Origin: Arthrobacter sp. NEB 688
Lineage (GTDB): Bacteria; Actinomycetota; Actinomycetes; Actinomycetales; Dermatophilaceae
Direction: 5' to 3'
Length of the DNA: 64,000 nucleotides
Assembly (NCBI RefSeq): GCF_013201035.1
Contig: NZ_CP053707.1
Coordinates: forward strand, 868,001 to 932,000
Below the pieces are notes generated by a model. It searched no databases. It saw only the letters and a list, made by a program, of their open reading frames with translations, and was not told the DNA's origin. Positions 24,171-33,485 of the stretch are shown here, in pieces. How positions within the stretch are numbered: the stretch's first letter is position 1; every line of letters starts with the position of its first letter. The position numbers were made by a program, and so were the translations under genes.

Positions 24171-26690
24171 ATGTTCGAACGGTTCACCGACCGCGCCCGG
24201 CGCGTCGTCGTGCTCGCCCAGGAGGAGGCGCGCGGTCTCAACCACAACTACATCGGGACCGAGCACATCCTCCTCGGCCTCATCCACGAGGGTGAGGGTG
24301 TCGCGAGCAAGGCCCTGGAGAGCCTCGGCATCAGCCTCGAGGCGGTTCGCGAGCAGGTGCAGGAGATCATCGGCCAGGGGCAGCAGGCCCCGACCGGTCA
24401 CATCCCGTTCACGCCGCGCGCCAAGAAGGTCCTCGAGCTGAGCCTGCGCGAGGCGCTGCAGCTCGGCCACAACTACATCGGCACCGAGCACATCCTCCTC
24501 GGCCTCATCCGTGAGGGCGAGGGCGTCGCGGCCCAGGTGCTCGTCAAGCTCGGCGCCGACCTCTCGCGCGTGCGCCAGCAGGTCATCCAGCTCATCTCGG
24601 GCTACCAGGGTGGCAAGGAGGGCGCGGCCCAGGGCGCCGGCGGCACCCAGGGCGGTCCCGCCGAGGGCACCCCCGCGGGCTCCCTCGTCCTCGACCAGTT
24701 CGGCCGCAACCTCACGCAGGCCGCTCGCGAGGGCAAGCTCGACCCGGTCATCGGGCGCGAGAAGGAGATCGAGCGGGTCATGCAGGTGCTCTCCCGCCGC
24801 ACCAAGAACAACCCGGTGCTCATCGGTGAGCCCGGCGTCGGCAAGACCGCGGTCGTCGAGGGCCTCGCGCAGGACATCGTCAAGGGCGAGGTGCCCGAGA
24901 CGCTCAAGGACAAGCAGCTCTACACGCTCGACCTCGGCGCGCTCGTCGCCGGCAGCCGCTACCGCGGTGACTTCGAGGAGCGCTTGAAGAAGGTCCTCAA
25001 GGAGATCCGCACCCGCGGCGACATCGTCCTGTTCATCGACGAGATCCACACCCTCGTCGGTGCCGGGGCGGCCGAGGGCGCCATCGACGCGGCCTCCATC
25101 CTCAAGCCGATGCTGGCCCGCGGCGAGCTGCAGGTCATCGGCGCGACGACGCTCGACGAGTACCGCAAGCACATCGAGAAGGACGCCGCGCTCGAGCGCC
25201 GCTTCCAGCCGATCCAGGTCGCCGAGCCGACCCTCGCGCACGCCATCGAGATCCTCAAGGGCCTGCGCGACCGGTACGAGGCGCACCACCGCGTGTCCAT
25301 CACCGACGGCGCGCTCGTCGCGGCGGCGAACATGGCCGACCGGTACGTCAACGACCGCTTCCTCCCGGACAAGGCGATCGACCTCATCGACGAGGCGGGC
25401 GCGCGCTTGCGCATCCGCCGGATGACGGCGCCGCCGGACCTGCGCGAGTTCGACGAGAAGATCGCCGGCGTCGTGCGCGAGAAGGAGTCGGCCATCGACG
25501 GCCAGGACTTCGAGAAGGCCGCGCGCCTGCGCGACGACGAGAAGAACCTGCGCAACGAGAAGGCCAAGCGCGAGGCCGAGTGGAAGTCCGGCGACATGGA
25601 CGTCATCGCCGAGGTCGACGAGGAGCTCATCGCCGAGGTCCTCGCCGCCTCGACGGGCATCCCGGTCTTCAAGCTGACCGAGGAGGAGTCCAGCCGCCTG
25701 CTCCACATGGAGGACGAGCTGCACAAGCGCGTCGTCGGCATGGACGAGGCCATCAAGTCGCTCTCGCAGGCCATCCGCCGTACGCGGGCCGGCCTCAAGG
25801 ACCCGCGTCGCCCCGGAGGCTCGTTCATCTTCGCCGGCCCGACCGGTGTGGGAAAGACGGAGCTGGCCAAGACGCTCGCGGAGTTCCTCTTCGGCGACGA
25901 GGACAGCCTCATCCAGCTCGACATGTCGGAGTACAGCGAGAAGCACACCGTCTCGCGCCTCTTCGGCTCGCCCCCCGGCTACGTCGGGTACGAGGAGGGT
26001 GGCCAGCTCACCGAGAAGGTGCGCCGCAAGCCGTTCTCCGTCGTCCTCTTCGACGAGGTCGAGAAGGCCCACCCGGAGATCTTCAACAGCCTCCTGCAGG
26101 TGCTCGAGGACGGCCGCCTCACCGACTCCCAGGGTCGGATGGTCGACTTCAAGAACACGGTCATCATCATGACGACCAACCTCGGCACCCGGGACATCTC
26201 CAAGGGCACGCTCGGCTTCTCCGCCGGTCCCGACACCCGCTCGGACTACGACCGGATGAAGGCCAAGGTCCAGGACGAGCTCAAGCAGCACTTCCGTCCC
26301 GAGTTCCTCAACCGCGTCGACGACACCATCGTCTTCCCCCAGCTGTCGCAGGCCGAGATCGTCCAGATCGTCGACCTCGAGATCGCCAAGCTGGACAAGC
26401 GGCTCAAGGACAAGGACATGGGCATCGAGCTCACCCCGGCGGCGAAGAACCTCCTCGCCACCAAGGGCTACGACCCGGTGCTCGGTGCGCGTCCGCTGCG
26501 TCGCACGATCCAGCGCGAGATCGAGGACATCCTCTCGGAGAAGATCCTCTTCAACGAGCTGAAGTCCGGCGAGATCGTCGCGGTCGACGCGACCGGCGAG
26601 ACCAAGGACGACACGTTCACCTTCCAGGGCATGCCGCACACCCGGGGCATCGAGCTGCCGGTCGTCGCGGCCGAGGCCGTCGAGGGCTGA
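24171..26690 (+). CDS. clpC: ATP-dependent Clp protease ATPase subunit ClpC
   Basis: An 839-residue Hsp100 unfoldase that feeds substrates to ClpP. A Clp N domain with two repeats covers residues 1-145 ([20 protein letters not shown]; the block [13 protein letters not shown] occurs twice). AAA-1 has Walker A GEPGVGKT near 220, followed by a UVR-containing middle domain ([15 protein letters not shown], about 446). AAA-2 has Walker [10 protein letters not shown] near 557 and an LGF-type ClpP-binding loop (TLGFSAG). AGGAGA precedes ATG 24171. The ClgR box indicates stress activation. The long in-frame stretch before 24171 is promoter. Confidence 0.97.
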   Translation: MFERFTDRARRVVVLAQEEARGLNHNYIGTEHILLGLIHEGEGVASKALESLGISLEAVREQVQEIIGQGQQAPTGHIPFTPRAKKVLELSLREALQLGHNYIGTEHILLGLIREGEGVAAQVLVKLGADLSRVRQQVIQLISGYQGGKEGAAQGAGGTQGGPAEGTPAGSLVLDQFGRNLTQAAREGKLDPVIGREKEIERVMQVLSRRTKNNPVLIGEPGVGKTAVVEGLAQDIVKGEVPETLKDKQLYTLDLGALVAGSRYRGDFEERLKKVLKEIRTRGDIVLFIDEIHTLVGAGAAEGAIDAASILKPMLARGELQVIGATTLDEYRKHIEKDAALERRFQPIQVAEPTLAHAIEILKGLRDRYEAHHRVSITDGALVAAANMADRYVNDRFLPDKAIDLIDEAGARLRIRRMTAPPDLREFDEKIAGVVREKESAIDGQDFEKAARLRDDEKNLRNEKAKREAEWKSGDMDVIAEVDEELIAEVLAASTGIPVFKLTEEESSRLLHMEDELHKRVVGMDEAIKSLSQAIRRTRAGLKDPRRPGGSFIFAGPTGVGKTELAKTLAEFLFGDEDSLIQLDMSEYSEKHTVSRLFGSPPGYVGYEEGGQLTEKVRRKPFSVVLFDEVEKAHPEIFNSLLQVLEDGRLTDSQGRMVDFKNTVIIMTTNLGTRDISKGTLGFSAGPDTRSDYDRMKAKVQDELKQHFRPEFLNRVDDTIVFPQLSQAEIVQIVDLEIAKLDKRLKDKDMGIELTPAAKNLLATKGYDPVLGARPLRRTIQREIEDILSEKILFNELKSGEIVAVDATGETKDDTFTFQGMPHTRGIELPVVAAEAVEG

Positions 26691-26703
26691 GCCGACCCCG
26701 TCC

Positions 26704-26741
26704 ACCGAGGGCGTCCGACCACATGGTCGGGCGCCCTCGGT
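26704..26741 (+). terminator. Terminator after clpC
   Basis: ACCGAGGGCG pairs with CGCCCTCGGT, extended by CCGACC/GGTCGG around a four-base loop, 14 bases after the clpC stop. Confidence 0.85.
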
Positions 26742-26900
26742 GTGTCCCGGCCCCCTGTCGCGCGGTCCCCTGACGCACTGCGGGCCACGGATTCCGTCGA
26801 AAACGGGGCCTCGGCCGCGAAATCCTTACCCTGTCTTTACCCCACGGGATGGAGCAATCCCCCAGACTTGGACACGCAAGGGCCTCCGGGGCTCCTTGCA

Positions 26901-26934
26901 GCGGCCCGCCACCACCCCTGCGGTGGCGGGCCGC
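26901..26934 (+). terminator. Isolated strong hairpin before argA
   Basis: GCGGCCCGCCACC at 26901-26913 pairs perfectly with 26922-26934 around an 8-base loop. Since the clpC terminator lies upstream, this hairpin may end a short unannotated transcript from about 26.83 kb. The rest of 26742-26977 shows no gene. Confidence 0.45.
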
Positions 26935-26977
26935 ACCCCTGTCCGGACGCCTCCGCCGGGGCCTGCGCCGGCGCGGC

Positions 26978-26983
26978 TACGCT
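26978..26983 (+). promoter_or_regulatory. -10 box of argA-like gene (leaderless)
   Basis: TACGCT, six bases, ATG 26990. Confidence 0.5.
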
Positions 26984-26989
26984 GCCGGG

Positions 26990-27538
26990 ATGGCCCCCTC
27001 CGACGCGCCCGCCGCCCCCCGCCCCGGGGTGCACGTCCGGCCCGCCCGGACCGCCGACGTCCGCGCCATCCGCGCCCTCGTCGCCCCGCTGGCCGAGCAG
27101 CGGGTGCTGTTGCAGAAGGAGGCCGTCGCCTACTACGAGTCGGTCGCGGACTTCGTCGTCGCCGAGACCGACGGCGCCGACGGCTCGGCGCCAAGGGTGG
27201 TCGGCTGCGGCGCGCTGCACGTGCTCTGGGAGGACCTCGGCGAGGTGCGCACCCTCGCCGTCGACGCCTCGACCCTCGGGTCGGGGGTGGGCAGCGCCCT
27301 GCTCACCCGGCTCGTCGAGCGGGCGCACGAGCTCGGGCTCTCGCGGCTGTTCTGCCTGACCTTCGAGACCGACTTCTTCGCCCGGCACGGGTTCGAGCCG
27401 ATCGAGGGGCAGGCGGTCGAGCCGGCCGTCTACGCCGAGCTGCTGCGCTCCTACGACGAGGGCGTCGCGGAGTTCCTCGACCTCGAGCGGGTCAAGCCGA
27501 ACACGCTCGGCAACACCCGGATGCTCCGAGTCCTCTGA
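26990..27538 (+). CDS. argA: Amino-acid N-acetyltransferase, ArgA-like GNAT
   Basis: A 182-residue single-domain GNAT enzyme, probably N-acetylglutamate synthase, the first step of arginine synthesis, like mycobacterial Rv2747. Features are VRPARTADVRAIRALV at the start, the acetyl-CoA loop VDASTLGSGVGSALLTRLV and LFCLTFETDFFARHGF near the C terminus, where FARHGFEPI is typical of ArgA-type GNATs. ATG 26990 is fixed by the -10 box; the longer frame from 26849 crosses the hairpin and promoter. Substrate is inferred from family resemblance. Confidence 0.82.
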   Translation: MAPSDAPAAPRPGVHVRPARTADVRAIRALVAPLAEQRVLLQKEAVAYYESVADFVVAETDGADGSAPRVVGCGALHVLWEDLGEVRTLAVDASTLGSGVGSALLTRLVERAHELGLSRLFCLTFETDFFARHGFEPIEGQAVEPAVYAELLRSYDEGVAEFLDLERVKPNTLGNTRMLRVL

Positions 27539-27559
27539 GCCCGGCGCGCCCTCGCGCCC

Positions 27560-29566
27560 TCAGCCCGCCGCCGGCTCGAGGAGCTCCGGCCCGTCCGCGG
27601 CGACGGGAGCCGGGCGTCGGGCGGAGCGCCGCCGCACGAGGGCGCGCACGCCGAGCGCCGTCCCCACGAGCAGGAGCAGGGCCAGCACGGGCAGGCCGAG
27701 ACCCAGGGGCAGCAGCCACCCGGACCGGCCGGTGACCTCGTCGGCGAGCGCCCGCGCCCGCGGCAGCTCGCCGGCGGCGAGCCGGTGCTCCGCGCCCCGC
27801 TCGGTGGCGTCGACCGCCAGCACGAGCGCGCCGAGCGCGCTGAAGGGGTCGCGCTCGGCCCGCACCACGCGCCGGGCGGCGCCCACGGCGTCGAGGGTCC
27901 GGGCGGTCTCCGGCAGGCGGGCGGCGACGGCCCGGTAGTGCGCCTCCTCGAAGGCGCCCTGGTACCGGTCGCGCACCGACTCCGGCACGGGCAGCCCGGC
28001 CCGTCGGGCGGCGTCCTGCACGGTCCGCGCGGCGCGCCCGAGCGGCGCGACCTCGGCCCGGACGCCCGCGGCCCGCTCGAAGTCCCAGGTCGACATCGCG
28101 GTGCGCAGGCCCTCCGGCGGCAGCCAGTCGCCGTCGGCGGCGTCGAGGGTCTCGTAGGCGGCGAGCGCGGCCCGCCGGGCCGGCAGCTGGCGGCGCTGGG
28201 CCGTCGTGAGCACCCAGTGCTCGAAGACGTCCGGGGCGTCCTCGATGCCGCCGCGGATCTCGAGGAGGTCGAGCCAGTCGGTGGTCGTCGTCCGGCCGGC
28301 GCTGCCGGTGAGGACCCCGCGCGGGTCGTAGGCGCGCTCGCCCCGGATGCCGGCGGCGACGAGCGCGGCGAACTCCTCGTCCGGCAGGTCCCCGAGGAGG
28401 TCCTTCATCACCCGGTAGGAGGCCGGGTAGGCGTAGGCGTCGACGGGCTCGCTGCGCCCGCCGAGGTCCTCCCACGACTGGAGCGCGACGGCGTCCTTCG
28501 CGGACCGCGAGACCTTCCGGTGGGGCCGCACCGTGCCCTTCGTGGCCCGGACCGCCCGCTCGGCCGTGATCTGGGCGAGGCCCTCGGAGAGCCAGCGCTC
28601 GACGAACCGCTCGTCCTGGAACCAGGCGTGCGACAGCTCGTGGAAGACGAGGTCCGGGTCGAGCTGCTCGCCGACGACGATCTCGTCCTCGGCCAGGTCG
28701 AACCAGCCGTCGTAGCCCTGGACGAGCGGCGAGGAGTCCTCCCGGACGGTCTTGAGGCCGCCGGGCCACCGGGTGCCGGTGAGCCGCTCGAGCATCGGGA
28801 TGCCACGCGTCACGGTGCGCTCGGCGAACGCGGTCCAGCGCGCGTCGTCCGGGAAGGACGAGAGCGTGAGGGGCAGGTCGCCGACGCGGATGTCGCGCTC
28901 GGTGGCCGCGTCCGGGTCGCGCAGGGAGACGACCGCCCAGAGGCCCGGGCCGCCGTCGGTCACGTCCGACAGGGTGTGGGTGGCGCGACCGCCGGAGGTC
29001 CCGGACGAGAAGTCGTCGCTCGTGCTCGAGAAGTCGTAGCCCGTGGGGGTGCGCACGGTCAGCCGCGCCGAGCCGGGGTCGCCCGGCCCCGAGACGACGA
29101 ACGAGGCGTAGCCGCGCCCGACGCGGGTCGGGTCCTTCGAGCGGTGGGCCGCGCCGCGCACGTCGAAGGTGAGCTCGAGGGTCCGCTGCCGACGGTAGAG
29201 GAGGTCGGGGAAGGAGATCTCGACGAGGTCGGTGCCGGGGTCCTTCGTCGAGGACCTCGAGGTCCCCAGCGTGGCGCCGCGGCTCGTCGCCCGCAGGTTC
29301 GTCGCCCCGGACGGGACGGGCACCGAGATGCGGTTGAAGAAGTAGTAGACGTAGCTCCCGCCGCCGGTGTCGCGGTTCGGCGTGACGTTCGTGAGGTCGA
29401 CGACCATCCGGGCGCTCGCCGCACGGTCGGTCACGGTGTAGGTCGTGTCCCCGGCGACCGTCACCCCGCCGTCGGCCCCGGCCGCGCCGGCCGAGCCGAC
29501 GAGGCCGGCCACGAGGAGGGCGGCGACGGTGGCGACGCGCAGGCCGTGCAGTGGTGCGGACGTCAT
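27560..29566 (-). CDS. Membrane-anchored HExxH (gluzincin-like) protein, paralogue 1
   Basis: A 668-residue exported protein. A signal peptide covers residues 1-33, followed by a beta-rich region to about 240. A peptidase-M1-like segment has HELSH (His309, Glu310, His313) and EGLAQ about 20 residues on, which could supply the third zinc ligand. A helical region follows and one C-terminal transmembrane helix (WLLPLGLGLPVLALLLLVG) with a basic tail. A zinc peptidase acting at the cell surface is likely but unproven. A TAGCAT box about 45 bases upstream may be its promoter. The next gene upstream is a diverged tandem duplicate. Confidence 0.82.
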   Translation of the reverse strand: MTSAPLHGLRVATVAALLVAGLVGSAGAAGADGGVTVAGDTTYTVTDRAASARMVVDLTNVTPNRDTGGGSYVYYFFNRISVPVPSGATNLRATSRGATLGTSRSSTKDPGTDLVEISFPDLLYRRQRTLELTFDVRGAAHRSKDPTRVGRGYASFVVSGPGDPGSARLTVRTPTGYDFSSTSDDFSSGTSGGRATHTLSDVTDGGPGLWAVVSLRDPDAATERDIRVGDLPLTLSSFPDDARWTAFAERTVTRGIPMLERLTGTRWPGGLKTVREDSSPLVQGYDGWFDLAEDEIVVGEQLDPDLVFHELSHAWFQDERFVERWLSEGLAQITAERAVRATKGTVRPHRKVSRSAKDAVALQSWEDLGGRSEPVDAYAYPASYRVMKDLLGDLPDEEFAALVAAGIRGERAYDPRGVLTGSAGRTTTTDWLDLLEIRGGIEDAPDVFEHWVLTTAQRRQLPARRAALAAYETLDAADGDWLPPEGLRTAMSTWDFERAAGVRAEVAPLGRAARTVQDAARRAGLPVPESVRDRYQGAFEEAHYRAVAARLPETARTLDAVGAARRVVRAERDPFSALGALVLAVDATERGAEHRLAAGELPRARALADEVTGRSGWLLPLGLGLPVLALLLLVGTALGVRALVRRRSARRPAPVAADGPELLEPAAG

Positions 29567-29667
29567 GCGTTCCCCCGGGTGACGATGCGCCCTGCTCCCG
29601 GGCGCGCGGCACGATGCTAGGTCCGACCGGTGCGCCGACGCACGGCTTTCGGGGGCATCCGGGCCGG

Positions 29668-31767
29668 TCAGCCGCCCGGGGAGGGGTCCATCGCGTGGTC
29701 CGGGGTGCGGTCGGGCCCGGCACCGGCGTGGCGAGCGGCGGCCGGGCGGTGCCGCACCGCGGCGACGACGACCGCGGCGACGCCGACGAGCACGACGAGG
29801 GCGAGCAGCAGGAGGCCGACCCCGAGCGGCAGCGCCCAGCCGGCCCGCTCGGTGCTCTCTCGGGCGAGGGCGGAGGCGCGGTCGACCGACCCGTCGGCCA
29901 GGGCGGCCCGGGCGCGGTCGGCGCGCTCCTGCACCCCGAGCAGGCGCGCGCCGGTGGCGGCGAGGGCGTTGCGCTCGCGGGCGGCGGTGTCCCGCGCGGC
30001 GCCGACGTCCTCGATGGCCCGTGCCGTCGCCGGCAGCGAGGTGGCCAGGTCGCGGTAGTCGTCGTCGAGGGCGGCCTGCTCGTAGGAGTCGCGGACCCCG
30101 GCGGGCACGGCGAGGCCGGTGCGGGAGGCGGCGCGCTGGACGGCCGTCACCGAGGCACCGAGCGGGGCGACGGCTGCGCGCACGTCACGGGCCCGCTCGA
30201 AGTCCCAGACGGTCATCGCGTCGCGCAGCCCCTCCGGCGGCACCCAGTCACCGTCGGCGCGGTCGAGGGCGCGGTAGGCCGTGCGCTCGCGCTCGCGGGG
30301 GGCCAGGAGGGCGCGCTGCTCCTTGGTCAGCACCCACGTCGACATCACCGAGGCGGCGTTCTTCGCCCCGGCGCGGTCCTCGACGAGGTCCAGCCAGTCC
30401 TGCCACGACGTGCGCCCGCCGCTCGGGGTGACCAGGCCCGGGGGGTCGTAGGCGCGCTCGCCGCGCACGGCGGCCCCGACGGCCGCGGCGAACCGCGCGT
30501 CCGAGGTGTCCGCGAGCAGCGTGTGCATCACGTGGTACGACGCGGGGTAGGCGTACGCGTCGACGTCGGCGGACCGGCTGCCGGCGTCGCCCGTCCAGCC
30601 GTTGAGCGGCCGGGCGTCGCGGTCCGAGCGGCTGACGTCGTCGTGCTGCCGCGGGGTGCCGCCGGTCCGCTCGACGGCGCGCTCGGCGACGGCCTGGGCC
30701 AGCCCCTCGTAGAGCCAGCGCTGCTCGAGGGTGTCGCCGGAGACCCAGGCGTGGGTCAGCTCGTGGAAGATCAGGTCGTCGTCGAGCTGCTCGCCGACGA
30801 CGATCTCGTCGCCGGTCGGGTCGAACCAGCCGTCGTAGCCGCGCAGCGACGGCGAGGCGTCCTCGCGGATGCGCTGCAGCCCCCCGGGCCACGGGTCGTC
30901 GACGAGCCGCTCGAGCACCGGCAGGCCCTTCTCGACGCGGTCGGCGACGAAGGTCGACCACTGCTCGTCGTCGGGGAAGGCCGACAGGGTGAGCGAGAGG
31001 TCGCCGACCTCGACGGTGCGCTCCGTGACCTGCGCGGCGTCGCGCAGCGAGACCGCGGCCCAGAGGCCGCCGTCGAACGTGTTCTCGGTCGCGGTGTACG
31101 TGCTCGTGCCGCCGGAGCGCGCGGTGTCGAAGTCGTCGACGGTGCTGGAGAACGACATCGCCGACGGGGCGACGACCTCGACCCGGTTGTGCCCCTCGTC
31201 GCCGGGGCCGTACGCGACGAAGGTGGCGTACCCGGGCCCCACCCGCGTGCTGTTCTGCGAGCGCGGCGGCGCCCCGGGCACGTCGAAGCCGAGGACGATG
31301 CGCCGTGTCCTGTCGTAGCGCAGGTCCGGGAAGGCGATGCGCACCGTCTGGGTGCTCGGGTCGTCGGTGCCGGCGGTGGAGACCGCCAGGTCCCGACCCC
31401 CGCTCGTCGCGCGGACGTTCGTCGCGCCGGCCGGCACGGGGACCGAGTAGGCGTCGAAGAAGTAGGCGTACACCCCGCCGTCGGCCGCGGTGTCGCGGCT
31501 CGTGTTGCGCAGGTCGAGGGTCATCGTCGCGCGCACGACGTCGGCGCCGGCGTCGAGTCGGTAGCGGCTGACCGCCGAGACGGCGAGCCCCTCCTCGGCC
31601 GCCACGGCGGCGCCGGTCGGCGTCGTGACGACCAGCGCGAGCGCCACGAGGGCGGTCGCGAGCGAGCCGGCCACGGCGCGGCGCAGCGTGCCCGTCCCCG
31701 GTGTCTCCGTCGTCGCCGGGCGAGCACGGCGCGCCTCGCGCCGTGCTCGCTCGTCGGCGGGTGGCAC
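29668..31767 (-). CDS. Membrane-anchored HExxH (gluzincin-like) protein, paralogue 2
   Basis: A 699-residue paralogue of the preceding gene with the same layout: signal segment, beta-rich region, HELTH (His335, Glu336, His339) with EGLAQ, helical region, and a C-terminal transmembrane helix with a basic tail. Shared blocks include VDAYAYPASYHVM, DGDWVPPEGLRDAM and VWDFERA. GTG 31767 is chosen because GGAGGG lies eight bases upstream. However, a strong hairpin (31721-31749) falls inside the first codons, so a start at GTG 31674, just before the hydrophobic core, remains possible. Both paralogues lie downstream of ku. Confidence 0.78.
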   Translation of the reverse strand: MPPADERARREARRARPATTETPGTGTLRRAVAGSLATALVALALVVTTPTGAAVAAEEGLAVSAVSRYRLDAGADVVRATMTLDLRNTSRDTAADGGVYAYFFDAYSVPVPAGATNVRATSGGRDLAVSTAGTDDPSTQTVRIAFPDLRYDRTRRIVLGFDVPGAPPRSQNSTRVGPGYATFVAYGPGDEGHNRVEVVAPSAMSFSSTVDDFDTARSGGTSTYTATENTFDGGLWAAVSLRDAAQVTERTVEVGDLSLTLSAFPDDEQWSTFVADRVEKGLPVLERLVDDPWPGGLQRIREDASPSLRGYDGWFDPTGDEIVVGEQLDDDLIFHELTHAWVSGDTLEQRWLYEGLAQAVAERAVERTGGTPRQHDDVSRSDRDARPLNGWTGDAGSRSADVDAYAYPASYHVMHTLLADTSDARFAAAVGAAVRGERAYDPPGLVTPSGGRTSWQDWLDLVEDRAGAKNAASVMSTWVLTKEQRALLAPRERERTAYRALDRADGDWVPPEGLRDAMTVWDFERARDVRAAVAPLGASVTAVQRAASRTGLAVPAGVRDSYEQAALDDDYRDLATSLPATARAIEDVGAARDTAARERNALAATGARLLGVQERADRARAALADGSVDRASALARESTERAGWALPLGVGLLLLALVVLVGVAAVVVAAVRHRPAAARHAGAGPDRTPDHAMDPSPGG
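31721..31749 (-). terminator. Probable ku terminator
   Basis: A perfect 13-bp stem (CGAGCACGGCGCG and complement) with a 3-base loop, 42-70 bases after the ku stop. It overlaps the annotated N terminus of the next gene. Confidence 0.6.
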
Positions 31768-31790
31768 GGCCACCGCCCTCCGGTCCTCGC

Positions 31791-32729
31791 TCAGCTGGCC
31801 TTCTTCTCCGACTTCTTCTCCGCCTTCTTGGCGGTCTTCTTCGCGGGCGCGGCCTTCTTCGTGGCGGCCTTCTTCGCGCTCGACGTCGTGGCGCTCTTCT
31901 TCGCGGTCGTCTTCTTCGTCGCGCTCTTCGGGGTCGGGGCCGACGGCGCCTCCCCGCGGGAGGCCTTGGCCCGCTCGACCGAGCGCGACAGGGCGGCGAG
32001 CAGGTCGACGACCTCGCCGGACTCCTCCTCCTCGGGGGCCGTGGCCCGCACCTCCCCGCCCTCGACCTTGGCCCGGACGAGCTCCTTGACCGCGAGCGCG
32101 TAGTCGTCCTCGTACTCGCCGGGGTCGTAGTCGCCCGCCAGCTGGTCGATGAGCATCTTCGCCATGTCCATCTCCTGGCTCGTGGCGTGCTGCTCGTCGA
32201 CGGCGGCGAAGTCGGCCGCTCGGACCTCGTCGGGCCAGAGCATCGTCTGCATGACGATGACCCCGTCGCGGACCCGGAGCATCGCCATCGTCATCCGGGT
32301 GCGGATCGAGACGGTGACGATGGCGACCCGCTGTTCGCTCTCGAGCGCGTCGCGCAGGAGGACGTAGGGCTTCGTGGCGGACTTGTCGGGCTCGAGGTAG
32401 TAGCTCTTGTCGAGCCACATCGGGTCGATCTGGTCGGCGGGGACGAACTTCGTCACCCCGATCTCCTTGCTCGAGCGCGAGGGGAGGTCGGCGAAGTCGT
32501 CGTCGGTGAGCACGACCATGTCGCCGTCCTCGGTCTCGTAGCCCTTGGCGATGTCGTCGTAGCTCACCTCCTCGCCGTCGATCGAGCAGAAGCGGCGGTA
32601 GCGGATGCGCCCGCCGTCCTCGCGGTGGACCTGCCGGAACTGCACGTCGTGGTTCTCGGTCGCCGAGTAGAGCCGCACCGGCACGTTGACCAGCCCGAAG
32701 GAGACCGCGCCCTTCCAGATCGCGCGCAT
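31791..32729 (-). CDS. ku: Non-homologous end-joining protein Ku
   Basis: A 312-residue bacterial Ku homodimer subunit that encircles DNA ends and recruits LigD. The core starts MRAIWKGAVSFGLVNVPVRLYSA and includes LLRDALESEQRVAIVTV. The last 55 residues are a Lys/Ala-rich tail (repeats like SATKKTTAKKSATT) that probably binds DNA, as described for extended actinobacterial Ku. AGAGGA precedes ATG 32729. A TACGCT box at 32784-32789 is the likely -10. LigD ligase and polymerase genes lie nearby on the opposite strand. Confidence 0.96.
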   Translation of the reverse strand: MRAIWKGAVSFGLVNVPVRLYSATENHDVQFRQVHREDGGRIRYRRFCSIDGEEVSYDDIAKGYETEDGDMVVLTDDDFADLPSRSSKEIGVTKFVPADQIDPMWLDKSYYLEPDKSATKPYVLLRDALESEQRVAIVTVSIRTRMTMAMLRVRDGVIVMQTMLWPDEVRAADFAAVDEQHATSQEMDMAKMLIDQLAGDYDPGEYEDDYALAVKELVRAKVEGGEVRATAPEEEESGEVVDLLAALSRSVERAKASRGEAPSAPTPKSATKKTTAKKSATTSSAKKAATKKAAPAKKTAKKAEKKSEKKAS

Positions 32730-32783
32730 CGTCGGTCCCGTCCTCTCGTCGCTCGCCCCGGGGGTCCCCCGGGACCTCGACCC

Positions 32784-32789
32784 AGCGTA
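32784..32789 (-). promoter_or_regulatory. -10 box of ku
   Basis: TACGCT on the minus strand, 55 bases before ATG 32729, in the 142-base gap after the TOPRIM gene. Confidence 0.4.
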
Positions 32790-32871
32790 GGGCGGTCGGC
32801 GGCGGGCGGGGAGACCCCGGGACGGGTGGGGTGGGAGGCCGGGAGGCGGCGGGCGGGGCGGGAGGCGGCGG

Positions 32872-33426
32872 TCAGCGGTGGGCCGCGACCGCGTCGACGA
32901 GCGGGCCGAGGGGGTCGGGCAGCGCCGCGGGGTCGAGGAGCTCGGCCAGCCGGCCCGCCAGCCGGGCCTTGCGCCCCGACCCCGAGCCCGCGAACCGGTG
33001 CAGCTGCTCGAGCACCGGGCGGCCGCGCCAGTGCGGCATCCGGGCCATCGACTCGAACGCGCCGAGCTCGGCCATCGAGGCGAGCGCCTCGCGGACGGCG
33101 TCGGCGCCGAGGGCACGCATCAGGACGTCCTCGAGGTCGCGGTCGCAGACGAAGACGCCGTGCCACGCGAGCTCCTCGGCGTCCCGGGCGGTGACGCCGT
33201 GCCGCCGCAGCGCACCGACCGCGAAGCGCAGCTCCGGGGCGTCGACGAGGGCGAGGACGCCCGGCCCGGGGCCGCCGAGGTCGTCGAGGTGGCGGGCGAG
33301 GTTGGTGACCCCGCCCATCGGGACGACGGTGGCCGGGGCGCCGCGGCGCGCGAGCAGCGTGCGCACGACGACGGCGTCGCTCTCGCCCTCGACGAGCACG
33401 ACGGGTCCGGTGCCCGCGGCCTCCAT
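32872..33426 (-). CDS. TOPRIM (OLD-like) domain protein
   Basis: A 184-residue stand-alone TOPRIM protein. The conserved Glu lies in VVLVEGESDAVVVRTL (about residues 9-24), followed by GGVTNLARHLDD, the Asp in LALVDAPE and a second acidic motif in VFVCDRDLEDVLMRAL. This arrangement matches the TOPRIM region of OLD nucleases without the ATPase. It lies between ku and the divergent LigD ligase gene, which suggests but does not prove a role in end processing. ATG 33426 is preceded by TAGCGT and six bases. Confidence 0.78.
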   Translation of the reverse strand: MEAAGTGPVVLVEGESDAVVVRTLLARRGAPATVVPMGGVTNLARHLDDLGGPGPGVLALVDAPELRFAVGALRRHGVTARDAEELAWHGVFVCDRDLEDVLMRALGADAVREALASMAELGAFESMARMPHWRGRPVLEQLHRFAGSGSGRKARLAGRLAELLDPAALPDPLGPLVDAVAAHR

Positions 33427-33432
33427 CCGGCG

Positions 33433-33438
33433 ACGCTA
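33433..33438 (-). promoter_or_regulatory. -10 box of TOPRIM gene (leaderless)
   Basis: TAGCGT on the minus strand, six bases, ATG 33426. Confidence 0.5.
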
Positions 33439-33473
33439 GCCCGTGCCCGGGGTGCCCCGGGGGCGGAGGGCGG

Positions 33474-33479
33474 CAGGAT
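33474..33479 (+). promoter_or_regulatory. -10 box of LigD ligase gene (leaderless)
   Basis: CAGGAT, six bases (GGCCCC), ATG 33486. The TOPRIM and ligase promoters thus face apart within about 60 bases. Confidence 0.45.
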
Positions 33480-33485
33480 GGCCCC

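Noticed and set aside
26849-26989. N-terminal extension of the argA-like protein
   Set aside because: It would translate through a strong hairpin and the -10 box; the ATG at 26990 gives the family's normal length.
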